Assembly (NCBI GenBank): GCA_905206365.1
Contig: CAJLHF010000006.1
Location: 1 to 64,000, forward strand
DNA length: 64,000 nt
Direction of reading: 5' to 3'
From: an uncultured Sutterella sp.
GTDB taxonomy: Bacteria; Pseudomonadota; Gammaproteobacteria; Burkholderiales; Burkholderiaceae_F
Below, in pieces: positions 56,294 to 64,000 of the stretch. Position numbers and translations under genes: made by a program. Every line of letters starts with the position of its first letter. The stretch's first letter is position 1. The notes beneath the pieces are model-generated. The model did not search any database. It was not told the DNA's origin and saw nothing but the letters and a program-made list of their open reading frames with translations.

Positions 56294-57397
56294 ATGAATA
56301 CGTACGCCGTTACTCTCCCCCACTACAGCGTGGGGCCCGATGTTTTCGACCACCTCGAGTTCGTTGCGCGCTTCTACGGCCGCAAGGCCGCCGTTGTCGG
56401 CGGTGCGACCGCGCTTGAGAAGGCGGGGCCGAGCCTGCGTGCGGGGCTTGAAAAGGCGGGGATGAGGGTGACGGACTGGTTCGTCTACGGCGAAAACGCG
56501 ACGAATGCGGCCGTCGACCGCATTCTCGAGTCTCCGGGTTGCCGCGAAGCGGACGTGATTTTCGGTGTCGGCGGAGGCCGTGCGATCGACACGGTCAAAA
56601 CGGCGAGCGACATTCTCAAGAAGCCCTTCTTCTCGGTGCCGACGGTGGCGTCGAACTGCGCGCCCGTCTCGGCGATTGCGGTGATCTACAACGAAGACGG
56701 GTCGCTCTCGCACTACCACTTCACGGAGCGTTGCGCCGAGCACTGCTTCATCAATACGGCGGTCATTCTCGACAGCCCCCGCAAGCTCTTCTGGGCGGGG
56801 ATCGGCGACGCGCTCTCAAAGCAGTGCGAAGCGCTCCTTTCGTCGCGCGGTCAGGATCTCGGCCACACGCCGCTTCTCGGCGTGCAGGTCGCTCAGGTCT
56901 GCGAAGGTCCCCTGCTGCGCTACGGGCGCGAAGCGCTCGAAGACTTCGAAGCCGGCCGCCTTTCGGACGCCTTCGCGCAGACGGTGCTCGACATCATCAT
57001 CTCGACGGGGATCGCGTCGAATCTCCTTACGACCGAGAAGGACTATTACTACAACTCCTCGATCGCGCACTGCTTCTACAACGCCTCGATGGTGCTCCCG
57101 ACCATCCACGCCCATCTGCACGGCGAGGTGGTGAGTTTCGGCGTGCTTGTTTTGCAGGCGGTCGACGGCAACGACGAAGCGCTCGAACGTCTCGCGCGCT
57201 TCAATCGCTCGGTGGCGCTCCCGACGACGCTCGACGAGCTCGACATCACCGAGGAGAGCCAGGTCGACGCCCTCGTCGAGCGCGCGACGTCGTTGCGCGA
57301 ATGGCACTGCGTCCCTTATGAAATGACGAAGGAACGTTTCAAGGAAGCGATCCTCAAGGTGGATGCGCTCGGGCGGAGTCTCAAGACAAACGCCTGA
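56294..57397 (+). CDS. Iron-containing alcohol dehydrogenase, GldA/HcxA-like
   Basis: The 367-residue protein belongs to the GldA branch of metal-dependent alcohol dehydrogenases and resembles E. coli YbdH/HcxA. The NAD site is GVGGGRAIDTVK (91-102), followed by VPTVASNCAPVSAIAVIYNEDG. The likely metal ligands are Asp in AGIGDALSKQCEA and His in SSIAHCFYN and AHLHGEVVSFG. HcxA reduces 2-oxoacids; GldA oxidises glycerol. With ugp nearby a role in glycerol metabolism is tempting but unproven. AAGGAGA lies 7 bp before the ATG. It is a single gene between two terminators. Confidence 0.87.
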   Translation: MNTYAVTLPHYSVGPDVFDHLEFVARFYGRKAAVVGGATALEKAGPSLRAGLEKAGMRVTDWFVYGENATNAAVDRILESPGCREADVIFGVGGGRAIDTVKTASDILKKPFFSVPTVASNCAPVSAIAVIYNEDGSLSHYHFTERCAEHCFINTAVILDSPRKLFWAGIGDALSKQCEALLSSRGQDLGHTPLLGVQVAQVCEGPLLRYGREALEDFEAGRLSDAFAQTVLDIIISTGIASNLLTTEKDYYYNSSIAHCFYNASMVLPTIHAHLHGEVVSFGVLVLQAVDGNDEALERLARFNRSVALPTTLDELDITEESQVDALVERATSLREWHCVPYEMTKERFKEAILKVDALGRSLKTNA

Positions 57398-57467
57398 CGA
57401 ACGCGTGATGCATAACGTTTGAGTGCGCTCGCCCGACGAGGCGACCGCATCCGAAATCGAGAAAAGA

Positions 57468-57499
57468 AAAGCGCCCCGGGAGAAATCTCGGGGCGCTTT
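57468..57499. terminator. Bidirectional terminator between the dehydrogenase and THUMP methyltransferase genes
   Basis: AAAGCGCCCCGGGA (57468-57481) pairs with TCTCGGGGCGCTTT (57486-57499), with a GAAA loop, serving convergent genes. Confidence 0.85.
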
Positions 57500-57571
57500 G
57501 TTTGGCGCGGGCCTTTCGGTCGGGAACTCGGGCGCCTCCTGGGCGACCGAACGTCGAAGTATCGGTTCGCG

Positions 57572-58765
57572 TCAGTTCGACTCGGGGGCGTCCTTCGCGC
57601 GCGAGCGGCGGTTGCTCCCCGCTACCATGTCGAAGCGGAAGAAGCGGCATTCGAGCGGCCCGTTGAAGAGCACGATCTTGCGCGACTCCTTGAGGCGCAT
57701 CTGTCCCGGGAGCGTGCGGTCGGAGGTGAGGAGCCAGGCGCTCCAGCCCGCAAAGTTCGCCTTGAGGTTCGAAGCGACGTCCCTCATCATCGCGTTGATC
57801 GACGCGGATTTGGGGTTCGACTGTTCGCCGTACGGGGGGTTGGCGATCAGAACGCCGGGAACGCCTTCGGGCGGCGTGACGGCGCGCGCGTCGCAGGGTT
57901 CGAACGACAGGCGCCCGTCTTCAAGGAGCGGCGAGAGTCCCGCGCGGGCGGCGTTTTCGCGCGCTTTGCCGACGACGAGCGACGAGATGTCGCTCGCGCG
58001 GATCGTCATCGCGGCGTGGCGGTTGAGACGGGCGCGGGCGTCTTCGAGCAGTTCCTGCCAGGCTTCGCCGCCGAACCCCTCGAGCTTTTCGAAGGCAAAA
58101 CGGCGGTTGAGCCCCGGAGCGGCATTCATCGCCATGTGGGCGGCTTCGATCGCAATCGTGCCCGAGCCGCAGAAGGGATCGACGAGCGTTTTTTCCGGCG
58201 TCCACCCCGAGAGCATCAAGAGGCCCGCCGCCAGGTTTTCCTTGAGCGGTGCTTCGCCGTGCGTGAGACGCCACCCGCGCTTGAAGAGGGATTCGCCCGC
58301 GAGGTCGAGGTAGAAGCTCACGCGATCGTACGTAAGATAGGCCTCGATGCGCACGTCGGGTTGGTGGCGCGCCACGTCGGGGCGACGGCCCGCGAGGTCG
58401 CGGAAGCGGTCGCAGACCGCGTCCTTGATCCGCAGCACCGCAAAGTCGATGCTCTCCAGAGGACAGCGGTTCGCGCTCGCACCCACACGGATCGTATGGT
58501 CCGGACCGAACCACTTTTCCCAGGGCGTACGGCGCGCCAGGTCGTAGATGTCGCGGCTGTCCCAGTACTCGGCTTCGGCCACGCGCATGAGCACGCGGCT
58601 CGCCAGGCGCGAATGAAGGCACGCGGCCATGGCGGTTTCGTGCCCACCCGTAAAGCCTACGCCGCCCTTGCCGGGTTCGAGGCGTTCGGCGCCGACGCGC
58701 TGAAGTTCGTCGGCCAAAAGAGTTTCAAGCCCGAAGGGGCAGACGGCGTAATAGAAGTTGGCCAT
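57572..58765 (-). CDS. THUMP-domain RNA methyltransferase (RlmL N-terminal half/YpsC type)
   Basis: The 397-residue protein has an N-terminal ferredoxin-like and THUMP region (about 1-170, start MANFYYAVCPFGLETLLADEL). A Rossmann-like methyltransferase follows with TLVDPFCGSGTIAIEAA (near 205) and the catalytic ANPPYGEQ (near 320), typical of N2-guanine methylation. It corresponds to the RlmL (23S m2G2445) half of the E. coli RlmKL fusion; the RlmK half is missing, as in many betaproteobacteria. The longer upstream frame lacks homology. No strong ribosome-binding site is seen. Confidence 0.88.
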   Translation of the reverse strand: MANFYYAVCPFGLETLLADELQRVGAERLEPGKGGVGFTGGHETAMAACLHSRLASRVLMRVAEAEYWDSRDIYDLARRTPWEKWFGPDHTIRVGASANRCPLESIDFAVLRIKDAVCDRFRDLAGRRPDVARHQPDVRIEAYLTYDRVSFYLDLAGESLFKRGWRLTHGEAPLKENLAAGLLMLSGWTPEKTLVDPFCGSGTIAIEAAHMAMNAAPGLNRRFAFEKLEGFGGEAWQELLEDARARLNRHAAMTIRASDISSLVVGKARENAARAGLSPLLEDGRLSFEPCDARAVTPPEGVPGVLIANPPYGEQSNPKSASINAMMRDVASNLKANFAGWSAWLLTSDRTLPGQMRLKESRKIVLFNGPLECRFFRFDMVAGSNRRSRAKDAPESN

Positions 58766-59160
58766 GTTTTCTGCGGGAGTCTGTGCCGGGCGGGCGAATC
58801 CGAACGGAGCCGATCCGGCAGGTGTCAAATGAATGAAAACGGAAAACGGTTCATTGTAGAGGAGCCGATGCGCGCCCGCCACCGAGGCGGCCGTCGGGGC
58901 GCGCGCGTGCCCGAAGCGGATGTCGACGAAAGCACGATCGGACAAGGTAAAGGGTTTCTTCCTACCTCTAAGTAAATAGGTAAAAGTGTAAGGCCCGACG
59001 GTAAGACACCTGTCCCGTCAAACCGATGTATCGGTCAAGGGGGCCGAATACGGCTTTTCGCAATTGTTCGCCGATAGAATTAGATCAAAGGACGGGTACC
59101 GGGAAGGACCACCCGCTACGAAAGAGGTACCCAAATCGAGATAAAGAGAGGAGGAGCATT
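58766..59160. promoter_or_regulatory. Divergent gap upstream of the flavohemoglobin-type reductase
   Basis: These 395 bp hold no gene. The middle part (58960-59000) is AT-rich with an inverted ACCT/AGGT pair. A 14-bp dyad, ACCGAT-GT-ATCGGT (59022-59035), sits about 125 bp before the reductase start and could be an operator. No clear promoter hexamers were picked. Confidence 0.45.
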
Positions 59161-59967
59161 ATGTTCGGACTGCATTTCGGCCGTGGAGAAGCACATGTGG
59201 AATCGGCTTCAGATGTCGCGAAGAAGGCCGTCGTTTGGAGGGGTTGGAAGAATTTCAAGGTTCTGAACCGCACGAAGGAGTGCGAGGACGTCGAATGCTT
59301 CCACCTCGTTCCGGAGGACGGGGCGCCCTTGCCCGACTTCAAGGCGGGACAGAGCGTTGGCGTTCGCACGGGGACCTTTGCGCCGCGAGCCTTTACGCTC
59401 TGCGGCACGCCCGACGAAGGTTTTTACCGTCTCTTCGTGAAGCAGTTCTCGGGTGACACGGGGCTGCTTGCGCAGCATCTCTGCGAGAGCATTCGCGTGG
59501 GCGACGTGATCGAAGTGTCGGAACCCGCGGGGGCCTTCACGCTTGACGACTCCGATGCGCCGCTCGTGATGATTGCCGAAGGGATCGGCATCACGTCGAT
59601 CGTTTCGCTTTTGAACGAAGTCGCCACGAAATCTCCGCTTCGTCGCGTGCACGTCGTCTATGCGACGAAAAACGGCGATCACTTCCCGCTGCGCGCCGAC
59701 CTGCTGCGCCTCATGAAGGGGCTGCCCAACTCGGGTCTTGCGGTCTTTTACGGCGACCCGAAGCCCGACGAACACGTCGGGCGCGACTTCGACGTGCACG
59801 GGCGACTCGACATTTCACTCCTGCGCGGCGTGTGCCGCGAACACGAGGCCGAATTCTATCTGTGCGGATCCGCCAAGAGCATGGCCGAAGTCCGTACGGC
59901 GCTCCACGCGATGCGCTCGGTCCCCGAATCGAAGATCCACGAGCAGATTTTCGTCGCGAAGCGCTGA
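59161..59967 (+). CDS. Flavohemoglobin-type FAD/NAD(P)H reductase without globin domain
   Basis: The 268-residue protein resembles the reductase part of Hmp. After about 45 leading residues there is an FAD-binding barrel (FHLVPEDGAPLPDFKAGQSVGV, split motif ending at the flavin site PRAFTLCG). The NAD(P) domain follows with MIAEGIGITSIVSLLNE and YLCGSAKSMAEVR. No haem-binding globin and no ferredoxin Cys motif are present. It may reduce a partner globin, a ferredoxin or a free acceptor. GGAGGAG precedes the ATG, a strong site. It is a single-gene unit with its own terminator. Confidence 0.85.
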   Translation: MFGLHFGRGEAHVESASDVAKKAVVWRGWKNFKVLNRTKECEDVECFHLVPEDGAPLPDFKAGQSVGVRTGTFAPRAFTLCGTPDEGFYRLFVKQFSGDTGLLAQHLCESIRVGDVIEVSEPAGAFTLDDSDAPLVMIAEGIGITSIVSLLNEVATKSPLRRVHVVYATKNGDHFPLRADLLRLMKGLPNSGLAVFYGDPKPDEHVGRDFDVHGRLDISLLRGVCREHEAEFYLCGSAKSMAEVRTALHAMRSVPESKIHEQIFVAKR

Positions 59968-60060
59968 GGCGTCGAATGAATCCGAAGTTCCGTCGCCCTT
60001 CGTGAGCTTTTGAGGATCGGTGGGCGCGGGACTTGCCGGAAGCATGTTGAAGCAAGAGAC

Positions 60061-60096
60061 AAAACACCCCGACGGACGAGTCTGTCGGGGTGTTTT
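60061..60096. terminator. Bidirectional terminator between the reductase gene and proA
   Basis: AAAACACCCCGAC (60061-60073) pairs with GTCGGGGTGTTTT (60084-60096), with T on both outer sides. Confidence 0.9.
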
Positions 60097-60184
60097 GTTC
60101 CGGCCGGATTCGATCGACCGGCTCCCCGCCTTAGCGGATCACGCCGCAGGCCAAGCGGCGGTTTGCACTACGGGCTGCAAACGG

Positions 60185-61465
60185 TCAGCGGCGGCCTTCT
60201 CCGTGCCCGAGGACGATCCACTTTTCGTTCGTGAGGCCCTCGAGGCCCACGGGGCCGCGCACGTGGATCTTGTCCGTGGAGATGCCGATTTCGGCCCCGA
60301 GACCGTACTCGAACCCGTCGGCAAAGCGGGTCGACGCGTTCACCATGACGGAGGCCGAGTCGACTTCGCGCAGGAACCGTTCGGCGCTCGAGCGATTTTC
60401 GGTGATGATGGCATCCGTGTGGTGCGAGCCGTGCGCCTCGATGAAGTCGATTGCTTCGTCGAGGGAGGCGACCGTTTTGATCGCGATCACGGGGGCGTTG
60501 TATTCGGTATCCCAATCGGCCTCGGTCGCGTCGATCGCCGACATGCCGACCCCTTCGACGATGCGGCGCGAGAGCGCGTCGCAACGCATTTCGACGTTCT
60601 TGTCGTGGAAAATGCGGGCGATTTCGGGAAGAAAATCGAAGGCGACCGCTTCGTGCACGAGGAGCGTTTCGGTCGCGTTGCAGGGGGAGTAGCGTTGGGT
60701 CTTGGCGTTGTCGACTACGCGCACGGCCATCTTCAGATCGGCGTCGCGGTCGACGTACGTGTGGCAGATTCCGTCGAGGTGCTTGATCATCGGTACGGTT
60801 GCTTCGTCCGTGAGACGGGTCACGAGCCCTTTGCCGCCGCGCGGAACGAGCACGTCGACGTAATTGCGCGCGCGGATGAGTTCGCCCACGAGCGCACGGT
60901 CGGGACTGTCGATGAACTGCACGACGTCGGCGGGCAGCCCCGCTTCGACCAATGCTTCGCGCACGAGGTCGGCGAGCACCCGGTTCGAGCGGATCGCTTC
61001 GTGGCCGCCGCGCAAAATGAGGGCGTTCCCGGACTTCACGGCGAGCGCCGCCGCGTCGATCGTGACGTTGGGGCGCGATTCGTAGATCATCGCCACAACG
61101 CCGAGCGGTACGCGCATTTTCCCGACGAGGATCCCCGAGGGACGGGGCTTGACGTCGCGCACGGCTCCGACCGGGTCTTCGAGCTTGGCGATCTGACGCA
61201 CGCCCTCGGCCATACGGGCGAGGACGGGTTCGGTAAGTGCGAGCCGGTCGAGAAAGGCGCTCGTGAGGCCTTCGGCGCGACCGGCTTCAAGGTCTTCGCG
61301 GTTGGCCTCGGCGATGCGTTCGACGTTTTCGAGGAGCTTCGCGGCCATACGTTCGAGCGCGTCGTCCTTGAGCGCGGACGGAGCTTTCGCCGCGGCGCGA
61401 GCGGCCTGGCGGGCGCGTTGCCCCATCGCTTCGATGCGGGCCTTGGGGTCAAGGGAGTCGGTCAT
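60185..61465 (-). CDS. proA: Gamma-glutamyl phosphate reductase
   Basis: ProA reduces gamma-glutamyl phosphate to the semialdehyde in proline synthesis. The 426-residue aldehyde-dehydrogenase-fold protein has [37 protein letters not shown] and the catalytic Cys in [11 protein letters not shown]. The start [15 protein letters not shown] has GGAGG 7 bp upstream. It is downstream of holA in the leuS-lptE-holA-proA string, a conserved order in Burkholderiales. proB is not in the window. Confidence 0.97.
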   Translation of the reverse strand: MTDSLDPKARIEAMGQRARQAARAAAKAPSALKDDALERMAAKLLENVERIAEANREDLEAGRAEGLTSAFLDRLALTEPVLARMAEGVRQIAKLEDPVGAVRDVKPRPSGILVGKMRVPLGVVAMIYESRPNVTIDAAALAVKSGNALILRGGHEAIRSNRVLADLVREALVEAGLPADVVQFIDSPDRALVGELIRARNYVDVLVPRGGKGLVTRLTDEATVPMIKHLDGICHTYVDRDADLKMAVRVVDNAKTQRYSPCNATETLLVHEAVAFDFLPEIARIFHDKNVEMRCDALSRRIVEGVGMSAIDATEADWDTEYNAPVIAIKTVASLDEAIDFIEAHGSHHTDAIITENRSSAERFLREVDSASVMVNASTRFADGFEYGLGAEIGISTDKIHVRGPVGLEGLTNEKWIVLGHGEGRR

Positions 61466-61542
61466 GTCGGACCTCCGAAAAAAGGGACGCCTCCGAGCCG
61501 GGAGCGGGAGGCGACGGCGAAAGAAACAAAAGTTTTTTTTCT

Positions 61543-62538
61543 TCAGCGGGCGAGGAAAAGCGCAACGCTCTTCAACTCCACCCACGGATCGCTGTCGCGG
61601 TCGGGCACCGGAAGGCCCTTGGCGAGTCGGTCGATTTCGGCGAGGATGAGGAGAGCCGCTTCGAGTTTTTTCATCGTAAGCCGTCGGGCGGCACGCTGCA
61701 GCTCGGGTGTCGCAAAGACTCCCTGAGCGCGACTTTGCCCCGCGTCGTAAGCGGCGCGCAGCTTCGCGATGTTGCGCACGTGCCCGGTAAAGAAGACGAG
61801 CACCATGGGAAGTGCCTCGGCCTGGGCTTCGAGGCCGTCGACGATGCGGGCGGCGCGGTCGGGCTCGCCGAGGGAGACGCTCTTGTTGAGGGACGCGGCG
61901 TCAAAGCGCGAGCAGTTGCTCACGCCCGCTTCGATTTCCTCCAACGTCAATTCTCCTTCGGGGTAAAGGAGCGCGAGCTTTTCGACTTCCTGGCTTGCGG
62001 CCAAAAGGTTCCCTTCCACGAGGTCCGCGAACGCTTCGAGTGCGTCTTTCGACGCGCTTTGCTTGTGGCGCGCCATGCGTTTGGCAAGCCATCCCGGAAG
62101 TGCCGGCCGCTCGACGGGCGAGCAGTCGACGACGGTCGAAGCGCGGCTCACCGTCGTCCACCAGGCGCTCTTTTGCACCTGCCAGTCGACTTCGGGGACG
62201 GAGAAAATCGTGACGACCCCGTCGTAGGGGTGCGCGACGTACTTCGTGAGTACGTCCGTACCCGTCGTTCCCGGGCGGGAGCTCGCAAGCCGCACCTCGA
62301 TGATTTTCTGCGAGGCGAACATCCCCATGGCGGCCGCGGCGTCGGGCAGTTGCGACCAGTCGGAGCGAGCGGAGAGGTCGAGCACCTCGCGGTCCTCGTA
62401 ACCGAGCTCGCGCGCGCGGCGGCGGATCGCGTCGATGCTTTCGAGCTTCAGCAGTTCGTCCGCCCCCGTCACGAGCCAGAAGGGTTCGAGCGTTTTGCGT
62501 CCGGCCAGGTAGTCGGCGAGTTGATGGGCGTTGGGCAT
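61543..62538 (-). CDS. holA: DNA polymerase III, delta subunit
   Basis: HolA is the clamp-loader wrench that opens the beta clamp. The 331-residue product begins [30 protein letters not shown], with the AAA-like lid ([20 protein letters not shown]), the [21 protein letters not shown] helical segment and the collar domain. It starts 8 bp after lptE, so the genes are coupled. Confidence 0.93.
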   Translation of the reverse strand: MPNAHQLADYLAGRKTLEPFWLVTGADELLKLESIDAIRRRARELGYEDREVLDLSARSDWSQLPDAAAAMGMFASQKIIEVRLASSRPGTTGTDVLTKYVAHPYDGVVTIFSVPEVDWQVQKSAWWTTVSRASTVVDCSPVERPALPGWLAKRMARHKQSASKDALEAFADLVEGNLLAASQEVEKLALLYPEGELTLEEIEAGVSNCSRFDAASLNKSVSLGEPDRAARIVDGLEAQAEALPMVLVFFTGHVRNIAKLRAAYDAGQSRAQGVFATPELQRAARRLTMKKLEAALLILAEIDRLAKGLPVPDRDSDPWVELKSVALFLAR

Positions 62539-62546
62539 GCACTTCC

Positions 62547-63056
62547 TCAGGATTCGGGCGACTTTGCCGCTTCGAGGCAACGGACGACCTGAGCGAGGAT
62601 GTCGGATTCCATGTCGCCGTAGAGGATCTCTTCTTCTTTTTCGCGCGAGAGAAATTCGCTTTCCGAGTAGGAAAGGTCGCGCGTCGTCGTCAAGGTCGTC
62701 GCTTCGACGAAGTCGAACCCGTCGGGCGAGGTGACGCGGAACTGCATTGAGAGCGTGAGCTCGTACTCGCGCGCGCGACCGAGCGCGTTGATGGAGAGCA
62801 CGTCGCGCTCGCGCCGCATGTCAAGCAGCTCGAACACGGCCTCGGCCTCTTCGGGACGGGCGACGATCCGAACGTTCGAACCCGCTTCGATCGTGCGGGT
62901 GAGCTGAGCGGCAAAGCGCGTGTTCTCGCGCATCTGGAGGTAAAGGGTCGAGAAGGGCGCGGTGAAGTTGCCGCGCAGGCGGAAGCCGCATCCCGACGAA
63001 AGGAGGAGGGCGCCCGCAAGGGCAAGCATCGTACGGCGCTGAAGCGGTTGAGTCAT
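62547..63056 (-). CDS. lptE: LPS-assembly lipoprotein LptE
   Basis: LptE plugs the LptD barrel and helps insert lipopolysaccharide into the outer membrane. The 169-residue product has a short signal (MTQPLQRRTMLALAGALLL) and a lipobox ending at C23 in LLSSGCGFRLRGN, followed by a small alpha/beta domain. The family is weakly conserved; position between leuS and holA supports the call. The frame is open upstream and the ribosome-binding site is weak. Confidence 0.92.
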   Translation of the reverse strand: MTQPLQRRTMLALAGALLLSSGCGFRLRGNFTAPFSTLYLQMRENTRFAAQLTRTIEAGSNVRIVARPEEAEAVFELLDMRRERDVLSINALGRAREYELTLSMQFRVTSPDGFDFVEATTLTTTRDLSYSESEFLSREKEEEILYGDMESDILAQVVRCLEAAKSPES

Positions 63057-63238
63057 CCATGTCCGGCGCAACGCCGCCTCCGCTTTTCGGGGGACGGGCG
63101 CGCCGCCTTTTCTTCGGTAAAAACAAATCGGGCGCGAACTCGAAAGGGGTTCGAAGGTCGCCGAAGGAGATTGCAATCGATTCTAACGAAAGGCGGGGGA
63201 GCCCGTCGGCTGCGGGCGAGAGGATGGGGCGCGAAACG

Positions 63239-63269
63239 AAAGGACCCGGCCGCGGGGGCCGGGTCCTTT
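63239..63269 (-). terminator. Terminator between leuS and lptE
   Basis: AAAGGACCCGGCC pairs with GGCCGGGTCCTTT (63239-63251 with 63257-63269). On the minus strand it lies 66 bp after leuS, so lptE probably has its own promoter in the 180 bp that follow. Confidence 0.8.
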
Positions 63270-63334
63270 CGTGCTCGATGAGCCTTCCGTCCCTTCGAGG
63301 AATCCGAAGAGGACGGAGGCTTTGGGAGTCATCG

Positions 63335-64000
63335 TCAGTTCGCGACGATGTTGACGAGCTTCTTCTTCACGACGATCACCTTGCGAACGGTGAGGCCTTC
63401 GAAGAACTTGAGCGCTTCGGGGCAGGCGAGCGCCGCGCGTTCGATCTCGTCCTGAGCGGCTTCCGCCGGGACCGTGATCTGACCGCGAAGCTTCCCGTTC
63501 ACCTGCACGACGAGCATCAATTCGTCCGCCTTCAGGGCTGCTTCGGAGACGACCGGCCACGGGGCGTCGATCAGGTCGCCCGAAGCCTCGGCAAAGCCGA
63601 GCTCGTCCCAGAGCGCCGTCGTGATGTGCGGGGCGATCGGGTAGAGCGTGCGAAGGAGAATCGAGACGGACTCGCGAAGCGCCCGGGCGCCGTCGTCCGT
63701 TTCGTACGCCTTGAAGCTTTCGACGGTGTTGAACATCTTCATGCAGGCCGACACCACGGTGTTGTACTGCATGCGACCGTAGTCGTACTCGGCCTGCTTC
63801 AGGGTCGCGTGGATTTCGCGGCGCAGATGCTTCGCGTCGTGCCCGTAAGCGGCGGCGTCGAGCGTTTCGTCGGAGGCCGTGCGAATGCGTTCGGCGTTCT
63901 GGTAGGCCCAGTTCCAGATGCGGCGCAGGAACCGGTACGTCCCTTCGGCACCGGAATTGGACCAGGCGGCGGACTGATCGGGGGGACCGGCGAACATCAC
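63335..64000 (-). CDS. leuS: Leucyl-tRNA synthetase, C-terminal part (gene runs off the window)
   Basis: The 221 visible residues are the 3' end of leuS. The frame enters from the right edge within the post-KMSKS region (MMFAGPPDQSAAWSNSGAEGTYRFLRR). It continues through the helical anticodon-binding domain (WNWAYQN, AEYDYGRMQYNTVVSACMKM, LRTLYPIAPHITTALWDELG). It ends with the C-terminal domain (VQVNGKLRGQITVP, VRKVIVVKKKLVNIVAN). The 5' two-thirds lie outside the window. Confidence 0.96.
   Translation of the reverse strand: MMFAGPPDQSAAWSNSGAEGTYRFLRRIWNWAYQNAERIRTASDETLDAAAYGHDAKHLRREIHATLKQAEYDYGRMQYNTVVSACMKMFNTVESFKAYETDDGARALRESVSILLRTLYPIAPHITTALWDELGFAEASGDLIDAPWPVVSEAALKADELMLVVQVNGKLRGQITVPAEAAQDEIERAALACPEALKFFEGLTVRKVIVVKKKLVNIVAN

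Overview
The window reads as 64 kb of ordinary chromosome from a high-GC betaproteobacterium. Several conserved blocks support this: lpxK/Trm112/kdsB/adk, leuS/lptE/holA/proA, rpsP/rimM/trmD/rplS and rpsU/yqeY/dnaG/rpoD. The RpoD protein also carries the Lys/Ala-rich amino-terminal region typical of Burkholderiales. My best guess is a Sutterellaceae-like organism, but this is inference from gene order and composition. I see no prophage, insertion sequence, CRISPR array or integron.

Layout. From 0.3 to 6.6 kb all genes lie on the minus strand: a lipoprotein, an FAD-linked oxidase, adk, kdsB, a Trm112-like protein and lpxK. A 1.1 kb AT-rich non-coding gap follows (6.6-7.7 kb) with several DnaA-box-like 9-mers, and gene direction flips there; it is a candidate replication origin. 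To its right lie xseA, sodB and a DUF2199 gene on plus, then dut, coaBC, lspA, ileS and ribF on minus. Next come purN and an RsmB-type methyltransferase, ybaK and ispH, rpmB-rpmG, and tsaD diverging from rpsU. The macromolecular-synthesis cluster runs rpsU, yqeY, brnQ (an interloper), dnaG, rpoD, and then a second complete RpoD-like sigma gene with its own consensus promoter. After a CAT-anticodon tRNA come a RhlE-type helicase, bioB, an orphan AbrB-type regulator, a tRNA-Glu(CTC) beside gltX, two transporters, queH, yggS and proC. The 46-51 kb region is a complete ugpBAEC glycerol-3-phosphate importer. It is followed by a YqaA-like protein, etfBA, rpsP-rimM-trmD-rplS, an HcxA/GldA-like dehydrogenase, a THUMP methyltransferase, a free-standing flavohemoglobin-type reductase, and proA, holA, lptE and the 3' part of leuS.

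Most genes are housekeeping: nucleotide, cofactor, LPS and proline synthesis, translation, replication and transcription. The unusual points are the tandem principal-type sigma factors, the long low-complexity extensions on RpoD, DnaG, XseA and the RsmB-like protein, the origin-like gap, brnQ inside the rpsU-dnaG-rpoD cluster, and a tRNA-Glu gene with C instead of T at position 33. Coordinates and start codons were read by eye. All family assignments come from recognised motifs, not from database searches.
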